Source: Bacteroidales bacterium
GTDB taxonomy: Bacteria > Bacteroidota > Bacteroidia > Bacteroidales > JAUNSR01
Length of the DNA: 64,000 nucleotides
Assembly: GCA_030539115.1 (NCBI GenBank)
Contig: JAUNSR010000002.1
Location: forward strand, 36,110 to 100,109
Reading direction: 5' to 3'
Shown here: positions 47,861-56,987 of the stretch, in pieces
Layout: each line of letters opens with the position of its first letter
Position numbering within the stretch: position 1 is the first letter of the stretch
The notes under the pieces: generated by a model
What the model saw: only the letters and a program-made list of their open reading frames with translations
Database searches by the model: none
What the model was told of the DNA's origin: nothing
Position numbers and translations under genes: made by a program

Positions 47861-47905
47861 AAAAGAGCAGCTATAAGAATAATTATTTTTACAGCTGCTC
47901 TAATT
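47861..47905. terminator. Bidirectional terminator between the lipoprotein and pflA
   Basis: AGAGCAGCT pairs with AGCTGCTCT within a longer stem (AAAAGAGCAGCTATAA to TTACAGCTGCTCTAATTTT), with U-rich tails on both strands. Confidence 0.75.
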
Positions 47906-47918
47906 TTATTTTATATAA

Positions 47919-48644
47919 TCAGTTTACCTGAACATATTTAAAATATGGTTCAAGCAGATTGTGGGCAAACTCAAGTTGCTCTTCAGTATTGTTTGGAGTA
48001 TCTTCAAGTTGATATTTCCTGCCAAGAAGTTCATATTTATGTTTGCCCAAGGTATGATAGGGAAGAATTTCAAGACGTTCGATATTGTCATAACCCTTAA
48101 AATGCTCACCCAGGGCCTTTAACGCTTCAGGCTGATCGCTGAGACCGGGAACCAATACATATCTTAACCAAGTCCTAATGCTTTTTTCCTTAAGATATCC
48201 CGCAAATTTTAAAGTATTGGCATTTCCTCTGCCTGTAATATGGCGGTGCTGATCATCGTCAATATGTTTAATATCTAAAAGCACGGTATCTGTGTATTCA
48301 AGAAGCTGACGAACTTCATCATTCATATTATTGCCATTAGTGTCAAGGCATGTATTTATACCCTCTTCCTTTAATCTTCGAAATAATTTTGCAAGCTCGC
48401 CCGCCTGCAGGGTAGGCTCTCCACCGGAAACGGTGACTCCACCCTTTTTGCCAAAGAATGCTTTCTGACTCAACGCCATCTTTACTATATCTTCGATATT
48501 AGTGTCAGTTCCGCCTGTAGTTGAAATTGTATCAGGATTAGCACAATAAAGACAGTTGAAACGACAGCCTTGAACAAAAACGACCAATCTTAATCCCGGT
48601 CCATCGTGAGTGCCCATTGATTCATAGGAATGAACTCTAATCAT
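47919..48644 (-). CDS. pflA: Pyruvate formate-lyase activating enzyme
   Basis: A 241-residue radical-SAM enzyme that installs the glycyl radical in pyruvate formate-lyase. The SAM-cluster motif CRFNCLYC (C-x3-C-x2-C) is near residues 29-36, followed by GGTDTN and the GGEPTLQ motif near 78-84. HSYESMGTHDGPG at the N-terminus is typical. I place the start at 48644. A longer frame from 48773 would translate through a terminator hairpin and is unlikely. It lies 165 bases downstream of pflB on the same strand; the intervening hairpin predicts less pflA than pflB transcript. Confidence 0.95.
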   Translation of the reverse strand: MIRVHSYESMGTHDGPGLRLVVFVQGCRFNCLYCANPDTISTTGGTDTNIEDIVKMALSQKAFFGKKGGVTVSGGEPTLQAGELAKLFRRLKEEGINTCLDTNGNNMNDEVRQLLEYTDTVLLDIKHIDDDQHRHITGRGNANTLKFAGYLKEKSIRTWLRYVLVPGLSDQPEALKALGEHFKGYDNIERLEILPYHTLGKHKYELLGRKYQLEDTPNNTEEQLEFAHNLLEPYFKYVQVN

Positions 48645-48686
48645 AATAAAAAAATTTTTTTGAGAGTTGATTAAATAAGAAAAGAA

Positions 48687-48735
48687 AAAAAGCCGGAGGA
48701 AAGCTTGACTGTCTGGCAAACCCCTCCGGCTTTTT
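48687..48735 (-). terminator. Terminator between pflB and pflA
   Basis: On the - strand the stem AAAAAGCCGGAGG/CCTCCGGCTTTTT is followed by TTTTTTTCTTTTC, a strong intrinsic terminator. A second small hairpin, CCTCTCC-C-GGAGAGG, is next to it at about 48742-48757. It should limit read-through from pflB into pflA. Confidence 0.85.
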
Positions 48736-48809
48736 AAACCGCCTCTCCCGGAGAGGGAAAGGATTGTCGTCATACTTATTTAAAAACTATTTTTGTAGAG
48801 TTTAAAAGA

Positions 48810-51062
48810 TTACATTCTTTCAAAGAAGCTTCTCGAAATAACCTCCAACTGATGTTCTCTGCTTAAGCGTACAAAGTTAACAGCATAACCTGATACACGA
48901 ATAGTAAGCTGAGGATAGTTTTCAGGATGCTCCATTGCATCTTTAAGCATTTCTCTATTTAGAACATTGACATTAAGATGATGTGCACCTTTAGAGAAAT
49001 ATCCATCCATCATTCCTATAAGGTTTTCACGGCGTTCTTCATCAGAGTGTCCAAGAGAACGAGGAACGATAGAGAATGTATTGCTTACTCCGTCAAGAGC
49101 AGAAGAATAATCGATTTTTGATACGGAAGAAAGAGAAGCTATAGCTCCATTTTTGTCACGTCCGTGCATTGGATTAGCTCCGGGAGCGAAAGCAACGCCT
49201 TTTTCACGTCCATCGGGAGTAGCGCCTGTCTTTTTACCATACATTACATTTGAAGTAATGGTAAGAACTGAAAGCGTTGGCTCAGCGTTCTTGTATGTCG
49301 GAAGTTTCTTTAGCTCGGCATTCATGAAGTTTGTTACGTCAACAGCAATCTGGTCAGCGCGGTCATCATCATTACCATAGCAAGGGAAGTCGCCATCAAC
49401 ATCGAAACCTGTAGTAAGACCCTCTTCATTTCTGATTGGTTTTACTGTGGCATGTTTAATTGCTGATAAAGAATCGGCAACGATAGAAAGACCTGCAACT
49501 CCATAAGCCAAGTTGATACGAGGATTTGTATCGACAAGAGCCATCTGAGCGCGTTCGTAATAGTATTTATCATGCATGTAATGAATGATGTTCATAGCAT
49601 CGTTGTATACACGTGCTACCTCTTTCAATACATAATGATAGTTTTTCATTACCTCTTCATAGTCAAGGACATCACCTTTAAGAGCTGGAACACCTTTTAC
49701 TACAGTTTTGCCTGTAAACTCGCAACGTCCTTCATTAATAGCAAGCAACAAGGCTTTAGCTAGGTTTGTACGAGCTCCAAAGAACTGAATGTGTTTGCCT
49801 ATCTCTTGGAATGAAACGCAACATGCAATTCCGTAATCATCAGAATGACGTGTGCTGCGCATCAAGTCATCATTTTCATATTGAACTGAAGATGTGTCAA
49901 TTGAAGTTTGTACACAGAATTGTTTGAAGCCTTCAGGAAGAGATGGCGACCAAAGAACAGTCATGTTTGGTTCCGGTGACGGTCCAAGGTTATAAAGAGT
50001 CTGAAGCATACGGAATGAAGTTTTAGTCACTTTATGACGTCCGTCATTCAATCTTCCTCCTATTGATTCTGTTACCCAAGTCGGGTCACCGGCAAAGATT
50101 TCATTATAAGAATTCATGCGAAGATGACGAACCATACGCAGCTTGATAACTAACTGGTCGATAAGTTCCTGTGCATATTCTTCAGTGATGATTCCTGCTT
50201 GAAGGTCTCTTTCAATATAAATATCCAAGAAAGAAGATGTATTTCCAAATGACATGGCGGCACCATCTTGCTCTTTGATTGCGCATAGGTAAGCAAAATA
50301 TACCCATTGAACAGCCTCAGTAGCTGATTCAGCAGGACGGCTTAAATCAAAACCATAGTATGAACCAAGAACTTTAATTTCATTAAGAGCTTTAATCTGC
50401 TCAGAAACCTCTTCACGAAGACGGATTCTGTCTTCAGTCATCGGTCCTCCAAGAGCTTTAAGATCAGCTTTTTTTGATGCAATAAGATGGTCAATTCCGT
50501 AAAGTGCAAGACGACGGTAATCACCAATAACACGACCACGGGCATAGTTGTCAGGAAGCCCTGTAAGGAAACCTAAAGAACGGAAAGTCCTGATTTCATC
50601 TGTATAGGCGTCAAAAACTCCGTCATTGTGTGTCTTGCGGTAGTTGAAAACAAAGCGAGCCTGTGGGTCCATTTCCAGACCATTTTCTGCAAGTGCCTTT
50701 TCAACAACTTTTACACCGCCGAAAGGTTTCATTGAACGACGAAGCACCTCGTCAGTCTGAAGTCCAACGATTGTTTCATTTTCCTTGTCGATATAACCGG
50801 CTTTGTGAGATGTAATTGTTGAGATATGTATATTGTCGATAGAACGAACTCCGTTATTGTCATGTTCCTCTTTCAAAGCCTCAAGGCACTTGTTCCATAC
50901 TTTCAATGTACGGTCAGTAGGTTTTGCCAAGAAAGATGAATCACCGTCATAAGGTGTTACATTCAATTGAACGAAATCTCTAACATCAATATTTTCGTTC
51001 CAATTTCCCTTTTTAAATTCAATTCTGTTTGCCATAAATAAATTATCTCTTGTGAATTTCAC
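48810..51062 (-). CDS. pflB: Pyruvate formate-lyase
   Basis: A 750-residue glycyl-radical enzyme that cleaves pyruvate with CoA to acetyl-CoA and formate under anaerobic conditions. The catalytic cysteine pair is C414-C415 (GIACCVSF). The radical site is G725 in [13 protein letters not shown] near the C-terminus, with the [11 protein letters not shown] tail conserved. The length is normal. The upstream region has TTG and TAATTTCG spaced 20 bases, close to the TTTG-N20-TAnnTTTG promoter pattern with one mismatch. pflA follows past a terminator. The enzyme is oxygen-sensitive, so it marks a fermentative or anaerobic lifestyle. Confidence 0.97.
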   Translation of the reverse strand: MKFTRDNLFMANRIEFKKGNWNENIDVRDFVQLNVTPYDGDSSFLAKPTDRTLKVWNKCLEALKEEHDNNGVRSIDNIHISTITSHKAGYIDKENETIVGLQTDEVLRRSMKPFGGVKVVEKALAENGLEMDPQARFVFNYRKTHNDGVFDAYTDEIRTFRSLGFLTGLPDNYARGRVIGDYRRLALYGIDHLIASKKADLKALGGPMTEDRIRLREEVSEQIKALNEIKVLGSYYGFDLSRPAESATEAVQWVYFAYLCAIKEQDGAAMSFGNTSSFLDIYIERDLQAGIITEEYAQELIDQLVIKLRMVRHLRMNSYNEIFAGDPTWVTESIGGRLNDGRHKVTKTSFRMLQTLYNLGPSPEPNMTVLWSPSLPEGFKQFCVQTSIDTSSVQYENDDLMRSTRHSDDYGIACCVSFQEIGKHIQFFGARTNLAKALLLAINEGRCEFTGKTVVKGVPALKGDVLDYEEVMKNYHYVLKEVARVYNDAMNIIHYMHDKYYYERAQMALVDTNPRINLAYGVAGLSIVADSLSAIKHATVKPIRNEEGLTTGFDVDGDFPCYGNDDDRADQIAVDVTNFMNAELKKLPTYKNAEPTLSVLTITSNVMYGKKTGATPDGREKGVAFAPGANPMHGRDKNGAIASLSSVSKIDYSSALDGVSNTFSIVPRSLGHSDEERRENLIGMMDGYFSKGAHHLNVNVLNREMLKDAMEHPENYPQLTIRVSGYAVNFVRLSREHQLEVISRSFFERM

Positions 51063-51689
51063 GCGAAATTAGTCTATTAATACTAATAAAACAACAGTGT
51101 TAAAGCTGCTCATCAGCCTATTTTATCTCCATAGTGATTGCTTTGCAATGATTAACTGTTTGTTACTTGTTGATTTATTTATAATTACGGAAAAAATTCC
51201 TTATTAAAGGTGTATGAAAATTTTTGCAATTATTTTCTCTTTGAGGTTCAGTTTATTATATTTTATATTTTTAATCTATCAGCCGTTTTGCTATCTCCAC
51301 TTTGCAAAATTTAATTGAAAGATATAATTCCGATTATTGAGTGATTGCAGGTGTAATAGTTAATTAATAATTAGAGCTTTTTCAATAATAAATTTTCTTT
51401 ATGCCAATGTTGTGCGTCGATGGCTTAATTATTGCTCTTTTCAAAAGAGGATAAATGAGGGCATTATTATTTATTGAAAAAATATATTTATTAATGTTTA
51501 TATGATTAATCTGATTCTTGATTGTTTTTCCATGTATGAATATTGATGGATTTGGTCAAAATTCAGGACTCTGAAATGTTGACTTTTCTAAAATTTGACA
51601 CAAAAGGCTATTGTTTATTTATAAATAGATGTAAACTGTTGATTTATAGGCGTTAAGAAGTTCGGGTAATTTTTTATATTTTAAATTTA

Positions 51690-51817
51690 AAATTTTGACC
51701 GTCGAAAAAAACTTTTCTATTGATAAAATTGAAAAGTTAATCAGTCTTTTTTAAATTTTCAACTTCGATTTTTATCTTTTATTAAAAATAAACATCAAAA
51801 TCGACGGTCGAAATAAT
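51690..51817. repeat. Inverted pair of the GACGGTC repeat word with an inner hairpin
   Basis: AAATTTTGACCGTCGA (51690-51705) and TCGACGGTCGAAATAA (51801-51816) are inverted copies of the word found in the phased array at 12.2 kb, 95 bases apart. Between them AACTTTTC and GAAAAGTT form an 8-bp stem (51710-51738). Confidence 0.75.
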
Positions 51818-52198
51818 TGTTGTAATAATTGATATTTTTAAATTGATGGTTGGTTTTGCATAATAATGAATGACAGTATTTAAATACTTGTGTTAAACCG
51901 GCAGATTTTATATCAATAATTATTGATGAATTTATATTAAAAATTTATTTATTAATTAAGTTTTTATCTCTCTAATAGTGTGTTTTGATGAGGTTATATT
52001 GTTTATATTTAAATTGTTACTAAATGTAGTGATAATTTCTGAAATTCTATCAAAAAGAGAAAAAATATTTTATGGTGCATTTTTAATAAATGAGCTGAAA
52101 GGTAAAACATATTAATATATATAGGCATCATGAAAACCGATGAATGTTAACAATAAAAGATGACTTAAAACTTTTTTTAAAAAAAAGTGGAAAAATAT

Positions 52199-52257
52199 TT
52201 GGAGGTTATTAAACTCTTTATAACTTTGCAAACGAAACAAAATTGTAATCATTACAA
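52199..52257 (+). promoter_or_regulatory. perR promoter and PerR/Fur-type operator
   Basis: TTG at 52199-52201 is followed after 19 bases by TAACTTTG at 52221-52228. Just downstream, TTGTAAT-C-ATTACAA (52243-52257) is a perfect 7-1-7 palindrome like the PerR box TTATAATNATTATAA. It lies inside the transcribed leader, where bound repressor would block transcription, so autoregulation is likely. Confidence 0.75.
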
Positions 52258-52270
52258 ATTTATAAATGAT

Positions 52271-52687
52271 ATGGAATCTGTTATAGCTCATTTATTATCG
52301 CACAATATAAAACCTTCTGTTCAAAGGTTGGCAATAATGAAATATCTTATGGAGCATAAGACTCATCCAACGGCTGATATGATTTACAATGATCTTTTTA
52401 AGGATATTCCAACTCTTTCCAAAACTACAGTTTATAACACGCTGAAGCTTCTTTCAGAAAATGGAGCTGCAAAAGTTATCGGAATAGAGGAAAAGAATGC
52501 AAGATATGACGGAGATATGACACCTCATGCTCATTTTAGATGTAAAAATTGTGGCTGCATTTATGATATTCCCCTTGAAGCCAATGATAAATTATTTGTA
52601 GAAGGGATAGGCGAGCTGATAGTTGATGAGGTTCATATATATTATAAGGGTTATTGCAAGGAATGTGCCGAAGCAATGAAGAATTAA
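52271..52687 (+). CDS. perR: PerR/Fur-family transcriptional repressor
   Basis: A 138-residue Fur-family repressor. The N-terminal winged helix (QRLAIMKYLMEHKTHPTADMIYNDL, LSKTTVYNTLKLLSENG) is followed by a dimerisation domain with two CxxC zinc motifs, CKNCG and CKECAEAMKN, and the HAHFRC metal region. The reading frame starts at 52271 (MESVIAHLL). An upstream in-frame GTG at 52187 would place 28 residues across the promoter and operator, so it is rejected. The linked reverse rubrerythrin (67 bases downstream) and the PerR-type box in the leader favour a peroxide-sensing PerR over an iron-sensing Fur. Confidence 0.88.
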   Translation: MESVIAHLLSHNIKPSVQRLAIMKYLMEHKTHPTADMIYNDLFKDIPTLSKTTVYNTLKLLSENGAAKVIGIEEKNARYDGDMTPHAHFRCKNCGCIYDIPLEANDKLFVEGIGELIVDEVHIYYKGYCKECAEAMKN

Positions 52688-52753
52688 AAAAAGAATTCTC
52701 AAAAGAAGAAATAAATAATTAAGACCAAATTAAAATATTAAATTCAAAACATT

Positions 52754-53302
52754 ATGAAAAAGAAATTTATTTGTACAGTATGCGGTTATGTTCATGAAGG
52801 TGACGAAGCTCCTGAAAAATGTCCACAATGTAAAGTTGGAAAAGACAAATTCAAAGAATTAGTTGAAAGCGATGCTGTTCAATTTGTTACAGAACATGAA
52901 ATAGGCGTAGCTAAAGGTTGTGACGAAGAGATGATTGCTGACTTGAACGCCCACTTTATGGGAGAATGTACAGAAGTCGGCATGTATATTGCAATGTCCC
53001 GCCAAGCAGACCGTGAAGGCTATCCTGAAATCGCAGAAGCATTTAAAAGATATGCCTGGGAAGAGGCTGAACATGCTTCAAAATTTGCAGAGCTTTTAGG
53101 AGATGTTGTTTGGGATACAAAAACAAATCTTGAAAAACGTATGAATGCTGAGGCTGGTGCAAATGCAGACAAAATGCGTATTGCAAAAAGAGCCAAAGAA
53201 CTTAATTTGGATGCAATTCATGATACAGTTCATGAAATGGCTAAGGACGAAGCTCGTCATGGCAAAGGATTTGAAGGTCTGTTCAACAGATATTTCAAAT
53301 AA
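52754..53302 (+). CDS. Reverse rubrerythrin (NADH peroxidase-type)
   Basis: A 182-residue protein with an N-terminal rubredoxin-like Fe(Cys)4 centre ([23 protein letters not shown]) and a C-terminal four-helix di-iron domain. Metal ligands are in [27 protein letters not shown] and [15 protein letters not shown], with the ExxH repeats. In classical rubrerythrin the order is reversed, so this is a reverse rubrerythrin, an enzyme that reduces hydrogen peroxide using NADH-derived electrons. It is cotranscribed with perR. A terminator at 53339 ends the unit. It should protect against peroxide and oxygen. Confidence 0.93.
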   Translation: MKKKFICTVCGYVHEGDEAPEKCPQCKVGKDKFKELVESDAVQFVTEHEIGVAKGCDEEMIADLNAHFMGECTEVGMYIAMSRQADREGYPEIAEAFKRYAWEEAEHASKFAELLGDVVWDTKTNLEKRMNAEAGANADKMRIAKRAKELNLDAIHDTVHEMAKDEARHGKGFEGLFNRYFK

Positions 53303-53338
53303 TAAAATATTCGAACAGCAAGGTAATTTTCACATAAA

Positions 53339-53372
53339 AAAGCCTCGGTCATTTTCTTTTGACCGAGGCTTT
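53339..53372. terminator. Bidirectional terminator after reverse rubrerythrin
   Basis: AAAGCCTCGGTCA pairs perfectly with TGACCGAGGCTTT (13 bp), with U-rich tails on both strands. It also serves the converging TlpA-like gene. Confidence 0.9.
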
Positions 53373-53414
53373 CTTGTGAGGAAAATATTTTTTGTAATAA
53401 TAAATTTTTAAATA

Positions 53415-54548
53415 TTATTTCAATAATTCATCAAGAGTTGAATAGAATTCAGGTGATTCACCAACAACGATTTTAACAATATTCCCTTTTGGATCTATAA
53501 TAGCTTTTGTTGGGAAACCGCTGATGGCATACATATTTGTTACAGTGTCGTCCTCGCCGGCAAAAACATTTATCCAAGGAAGAGAATGTTCTTTAACTCC
53601 GTTTTTCCAAGTCTCTTCAGTGTCTCCGCAGTCAACGCCAAGAATCTGAAGTTTGGAATTGTATTTCTCATAATACTTCTTCATTTCAGGAATACCTTTT
53701 ACACACCAGACGCACCAAGTGCCCCAGAAGTCAATGACAACATATTTTCCCTGCAGTGAAGACAATGAAACCTCTTTCCCATTAATATCCTTAAGTGTAA
53801 AGTCAGGAGCTGTCATTCCCGGCTGTATTTTTGCTTCAGCCTCTTTTCTTGCCTTTTCTCTTTCGTATTTTTTTAATGCCTGATCAATTAATGGTTTGAA
53901 TGGACCGTTTTTCTGAGCATCACTTAAGATGGAGTTTGTTTGATCAACAACTTCAAATTCTCCTGTACCAAAGAAATATGCTGACAAATCATTGTTAGGA
54001 TTAGCTTTGATATATTCTATCTGAGCATTTGCAATATTGTTGTCGACATCAGTAAGCCTGTCATTTAAAAGAGAGGTGATACTGTCTGTAATTTTTCCCT
54101 CCTGCTTTAAAGTATTGTACTCTTTAAAGATACTATTGGCTTCATTTTCAAACTTGTCAATCACCTTGAATTCATTCTTTTGTTTATAAAATTCAGAACC
54201 GGTGACTGTCATGCTGTCGATGCTTCCTTTTACAGAAAGCTTGTTGCCCGGAAGAAGAACGATGGCATTGCTGTTGGATGGCATTCTAAAAGCTTGATTG
54301 CCTTTGGGCTTAGCCATAATGTTTACGAATGACAAGACAGAATCAGGCAGATTAATTGAAAATTTGCCATTGTTAATGACAATTGTATCCAATTTGTTCG
54401 CCTTTTCGCCCGGTATTCTCTGTGAAACTATAAGTGTATCACTTTCAACACCTGTTAAAGCGCCTTGGATACTGGAGGTTTGATTTTGACATGCCACCAA
54501 CAAAAGAGCAAGTCCTACAACTCCAAAAAAAACATTTTTGATTTTCAT
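53415..54548 (-). CDS. TlpA-like thioredoxin lipoprotein with DUF4369-like N-terminus
   Basis: A 377-residue lipoprotein with signal and lipobox ALLLVAC (Cys near residue 20). The N-terminal part (about 25-120) resembles DUF4369 (IQGALTGVESDTLIVSQRIPG, then VTGSEFYKQ). A helical linker follows, then a thioredoxin-like TlpA/AhpC domain from about residue 245. The active site is WGTWCVWCVKG with C279 and C282. Bacteroidota encode many such proteins as envelope thiol reductases. The specific partner is unknown; the DsbD-type protein in this window (18.8-20.8 kb) could in principle reduce it. It is divergent from the ARH-fold gene. Confidence 0.9.
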   Translation of the reverse strand: MKIKNVFFGVVGLALLLVACQNQTSSIQGALTGVESDTLIVSQRIPGEKANKLDTIVINNGKFSINLPDSVLSFVNIMAKPKGNQAFRMPSNSNAIVLLPGNKLSVKGSIDSMTVTGSEFYKQKNEFKVIDKFENEANSIFKEYNTLKQEGKITDSITSLLNDRLTDVDNNIANAQIEYIKANPNNDLSAYFFGTGEFEVVDQTNSILSDAQKNGPFKPLIDQALKKYEREKARKEAEAKIQPGMTAPDFTLKDINGKEVSLSSLQGKYVVIDFWGTWCVWCVKGIPEMKKYYEKYNSKLQILGVDCGDTEETWKNGVKEHSLPWINVFAGEDDTVTNMYAISGFPTKAIIDPKGNIVKIVVGESPEFYSTLDELLK

Positions 54549-54909
54549 AATTATTGTTTTAAAAAAAATTGGTAAAAATCGATTCTTTAAAAATTCAAGA
54601 TGACTATTTAAAAAGAGGAAAATATATATAATTCATTAAGAATATATAAACAATATATTTATACAAAGTTAATACAACTTTAAATAAATGCAGTCAAATA
54701 GATACTATTAAAAGATTATATAAAATCAATAAAATCGATGTAAATAGACAGGGAAATAGAATTAAGATTTAGAAATTAAATAAATTAACACATATTACAT
54801 TTATATTAAATTTTGAAGTGCAAATGCGAAAAGTTATCATTTTATTAACCTCAACTTTAAGAGGATTAATTATTTTTGTGAAAATAAAAAATAGAAAGAC
54901 AATTCTCTG
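54549..54909. other. Divergent intergenic interval
   Basis: 361 AT-rich bases with a -7 element for the right-hand gene at 54871. I see no gene, repeat or other signal. Confidence 0.5.
54871..54878 (+). promoter_or_regulatory. -7 element upstream of the ARH-fold gene
   Basis: TATTTTTG matches TAnnTTTG, 31 bases before the ATG at 54910. No clear -33 element. Confidence 0.4.
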
Positions 54910-55965
54910 ATGGAAAATCCAAGCATTGGTTGTGATAAGAATTTAAGTTCTCTTCTTGGTATGGCAATAGGAGAGAATGTAGCAATCAATCGTGAAACCA
55001 AGATAAAGAATGAAAGCGAAGGTTTTGTTTTCGGCGTACATTCTCAATTATCTATCTTCACGGCTGAGGGTTTGCTCCGCGCAACTCATCGGGCAAAAAT
55101 GCATGGAACAAATGGTACATTTGCAGAGATTGTTTATGAGTCGTACAAGCGTTGGCTCAATGTGGCTCTTTATTCAGAGAATCAATCAGTCCCTTTAAAT
55201 GACGGATGGCTTATAAAGGAAAAGGTCTTTTATAATAAAACCATATTGCTAAAACATGTGGCAGAGGTGCTCAAACAAGACAAATCAGGAGATTTAGATT
55301 CTCCCATAAATAATTATTCAGATGCTGAAGTACTTCCATCTATGGTTTCAGTAGGTCTTTTCTTTAAGGAAGATTATAAATTGGCTTTTAAAGTTGCTCA
55401 GGAAATATGTGCATTAACCCATGGAGACTTGATTACTTGTTATTGCTGCAGTGTTTACGCTTCGCTGATAAGTTCGCTGTTAAATGGATTCACCCTAAAA
55501 AGTTCGATTCTAAGGTCTTTGAATCTTTTAAATGATAATATCTATTCAGAGCTTGTAAGAAAGGATTTGTTGCAGGTATTAAAATATTACGAAACCAATA
55601 AATCTTCACTTCCTTCCGGCGAATATCTTGTTCAATCTTTTGCCTCAGTCTTGCCATCACCAAATTCCTCTTTATATGTTTTCTCAATATCATTATTAAT
55701 ATCCTTATTTTACAAAAATAATTTTGAGGAGGGCATTATAGTATGTTCAGGAATATTACTGAATGACGATTTTGCCTGTTCAGCTATCGTGGGAAGTATA
55801 TTGGGAATGATAAACGGCAGTCTGTCTGTGCCGCAAAAATGGAACTTGGCAAAAAATGCTTATTCTGTCTTGGAAGAAATATCACGTGATATAGATACAG
55901 GCATATTTGGAATTGAGGTCTATGCAACAAATAAAGATTGGGCTTGCAAATATCCCGGTTATTAA
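54910..55965 (+). CDS. ADP-ribosylglycohydrolase-fold protein with degraded metal site
   Basis: A 351-residue all-helical protein with the ARH fold: a SLLGMAIGENVAI start, IFTAEGLLRATH near residues 49-60, ICALTHGDLITCYCC near the centre and AIVGSILGMINGSL near 292-305. ADP-ribosylglycohydrolases remove ADP-ribose using two magnesium ions. Here the first metal motif, normally TDDTQM, reads GVHSQL (42-47). The last, normally DxDT, has D286 but then F288 and A289. These ligands are missing, so the protein is probably catalytically inactive or has changed function. The central His (THGD) remains. comB starts 35 bases downstream and is likely cotranscribed. Confidence 0.8.
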   Translation: MENPSIGCDKNLSSLLGMAIGENVAINRETKIKNESEGFVFGVHSQLSIFTAEGLLRATHRAKMHGTNGTFAEIVYESYKRWLNVALYSENQSVPLNDGWLIKEKVFYNKTILLKHVAEVLKQDKSGDLDSPINNYSDAEVLPSMVSVGLFFKEDYKLAFKVAQEICALTHGDLITCYCCSVYASLISSLLNGFTLKSSILRSLNLLNDNIYSELVRKDLLQVLKYYETNKSSLPSGEYLVQSFASVLPSPNSSLYVFSISLLISLFYKNNFEEGIIVCSGILLNDDFACSAIVGSILGMINGSLSVPQKWNLAKNAYSVLEEISRDIDTGIFGIEVYATNKDWACKYPGY

Positions 55966-56000
55966 AAATTGATTTCTTATTTAGATTAAAATATTAAGTT

Positions 56001-56759
56001 ATGAGTAAAATTGAAATTTGTTTTTCACCTGCACTGATTAATCAATATGTTAAAAAAGATTCAGTAGTGGTAGTTACTGATGTTTTTAGAGCATCTACAA
56101 CAATCTGTACAGCTTTTGCAAATGGAGCAAAGAGTATCATTCCTGTAGAATCGCAACAGGAAGCGATAGATTACAAGGCCAAAGGGTATCTGACAGGCGC
56201 TGAAAGAAAGGTGGCACGTTGTGATTTTGCTGATTTTGGTAATTCTCCCTTTGAATATACTCCAGATAAGGTTTCCGGAAAGGAGATTGTTTTGACAACA
56301 AGCAACGGAACAAGAGCAATAAAGGCTGCATCCGATTGTTTTCTTTTGCTTATTGGAGCTTTTGTTAACCTGAGAGCAGTTGCCGAGAGGTGCCAAAAAG
56401 AAAGCCGTGATGTATTGATAGTATGCGCAGGGTGGAAAGACAGAATCTGTGTTGAGGATTCTCTTTTTGCAGGAGCTCTTACTTCATGTCTTCTTGAGGA
56501 TGACAGATTTCAGGCTGCTTCAGACGGAACGCGTATAGCAGTCTCTCTTTGGCATCATGCAAATAAGGATTTTAATAAGTATATGATGAAATCTGAACAT
56601 GCACAGCGTTTGCTTGCGGGTGGTTTTGAAGATGATTTAAATTATTGCCTTAAACAGAGTATTTTTGATGTGGTGCCCGAACTTAATGGCAATAAACTAA
56701 TTTACGATAAATCAGATAGAATCGAGAAAAGAGAACTTGAAGAGGCTCTTGTTGATTAA
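56001..56759 (+). CDS. comB: 2-phosphosulfolactate phosphatase
   Basis: A 252-residue member of the ComB family, which hydrolyses 2-phosphosulfolactate to sulfolactate in coenzyme M synthesis. Family signatures are SVVVVTDVFRASTTICTAFANGA near residues 20-42, GERK-like TGAERKVARCDFADFGNSP near 60-78, LTTSNGTRAI near 97-106, and WKDRICVEDSLFAGAL near 145-160. In bacteria that lack methanogenesis it may act on another phosphate ester; the real substrate is unknown. The length is normal. It probably forms a two-gene unit with the ARH-fold gene and ends in a terminator. Confidence 0.88.
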   Translation: MSKIEICFSPALINQYVKKDSVVVVTDVFRASTTICTAFANGAKSIIPVESQQEAIDYKAKGYLTGAERKVARCDFADFGNSPFEYTPDKVSGKEIVLTTSNGTRAIKAASDCFLLLIGAFVNLRAVAERCQKESRDVLIVCAGWKDRICVEDSLFAGALTSCLLEDDRFQAASDGTRIAVSLWHHANKDFNKYMMKSEHAQRLLAGGFEDDLNYCLKQSIFDVVPELNGNKLIYDKSDRIEKRELEEALVD

Positions 56760-56782
56760 TTGAAAATATTTTTTAGTTGTAA

Positions 56783-56831
56783 TAACTGCTTAAGGAATCT
56801 TTAAAATGTTCTTTAAGTGGTTATTTTTTTT
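56783..56831 (+). terminator. Terminator after comB
   Basis: AACTGCTTAAGGA pairs with TCTTTAAGTGGTT (13 bp with wobbles) and is followed by ATTTTTTTTT. Confidence 0.65.
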
Positions 56832-56987
56832 TATTGGACCTACCTTATAAATACCGGCTCTTACTTGCTTTACTACAAAGTTTTTGGCTTTTTATAATTT
56901 CTTTAAAATCATATCTGCGATAAATAATATTTTATTAAACATTGGCGGGATTTAACTTGTTAATAGATATGATAAAATATTATTAAT

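Larger units (their letters stand above)
51063..52270. other. Long divergent intergenic interval between pflB and perR
   Basis: I see no gene in these 1208 AT-rich bases. The left end should hold the pflB promoter and the right end the perR promoter. In between are two inverted copies of the GACGGTC word (51690 and 51801) and an inner AACTTTTC/GAAAAGTT hairpin. Confidence 0.55.

Noticed and set aside
48645..48773. Longer N-terminus for pflA
   Set aside because: The extra 43 codons run through a terminator hairpin and do not resemble PflA.
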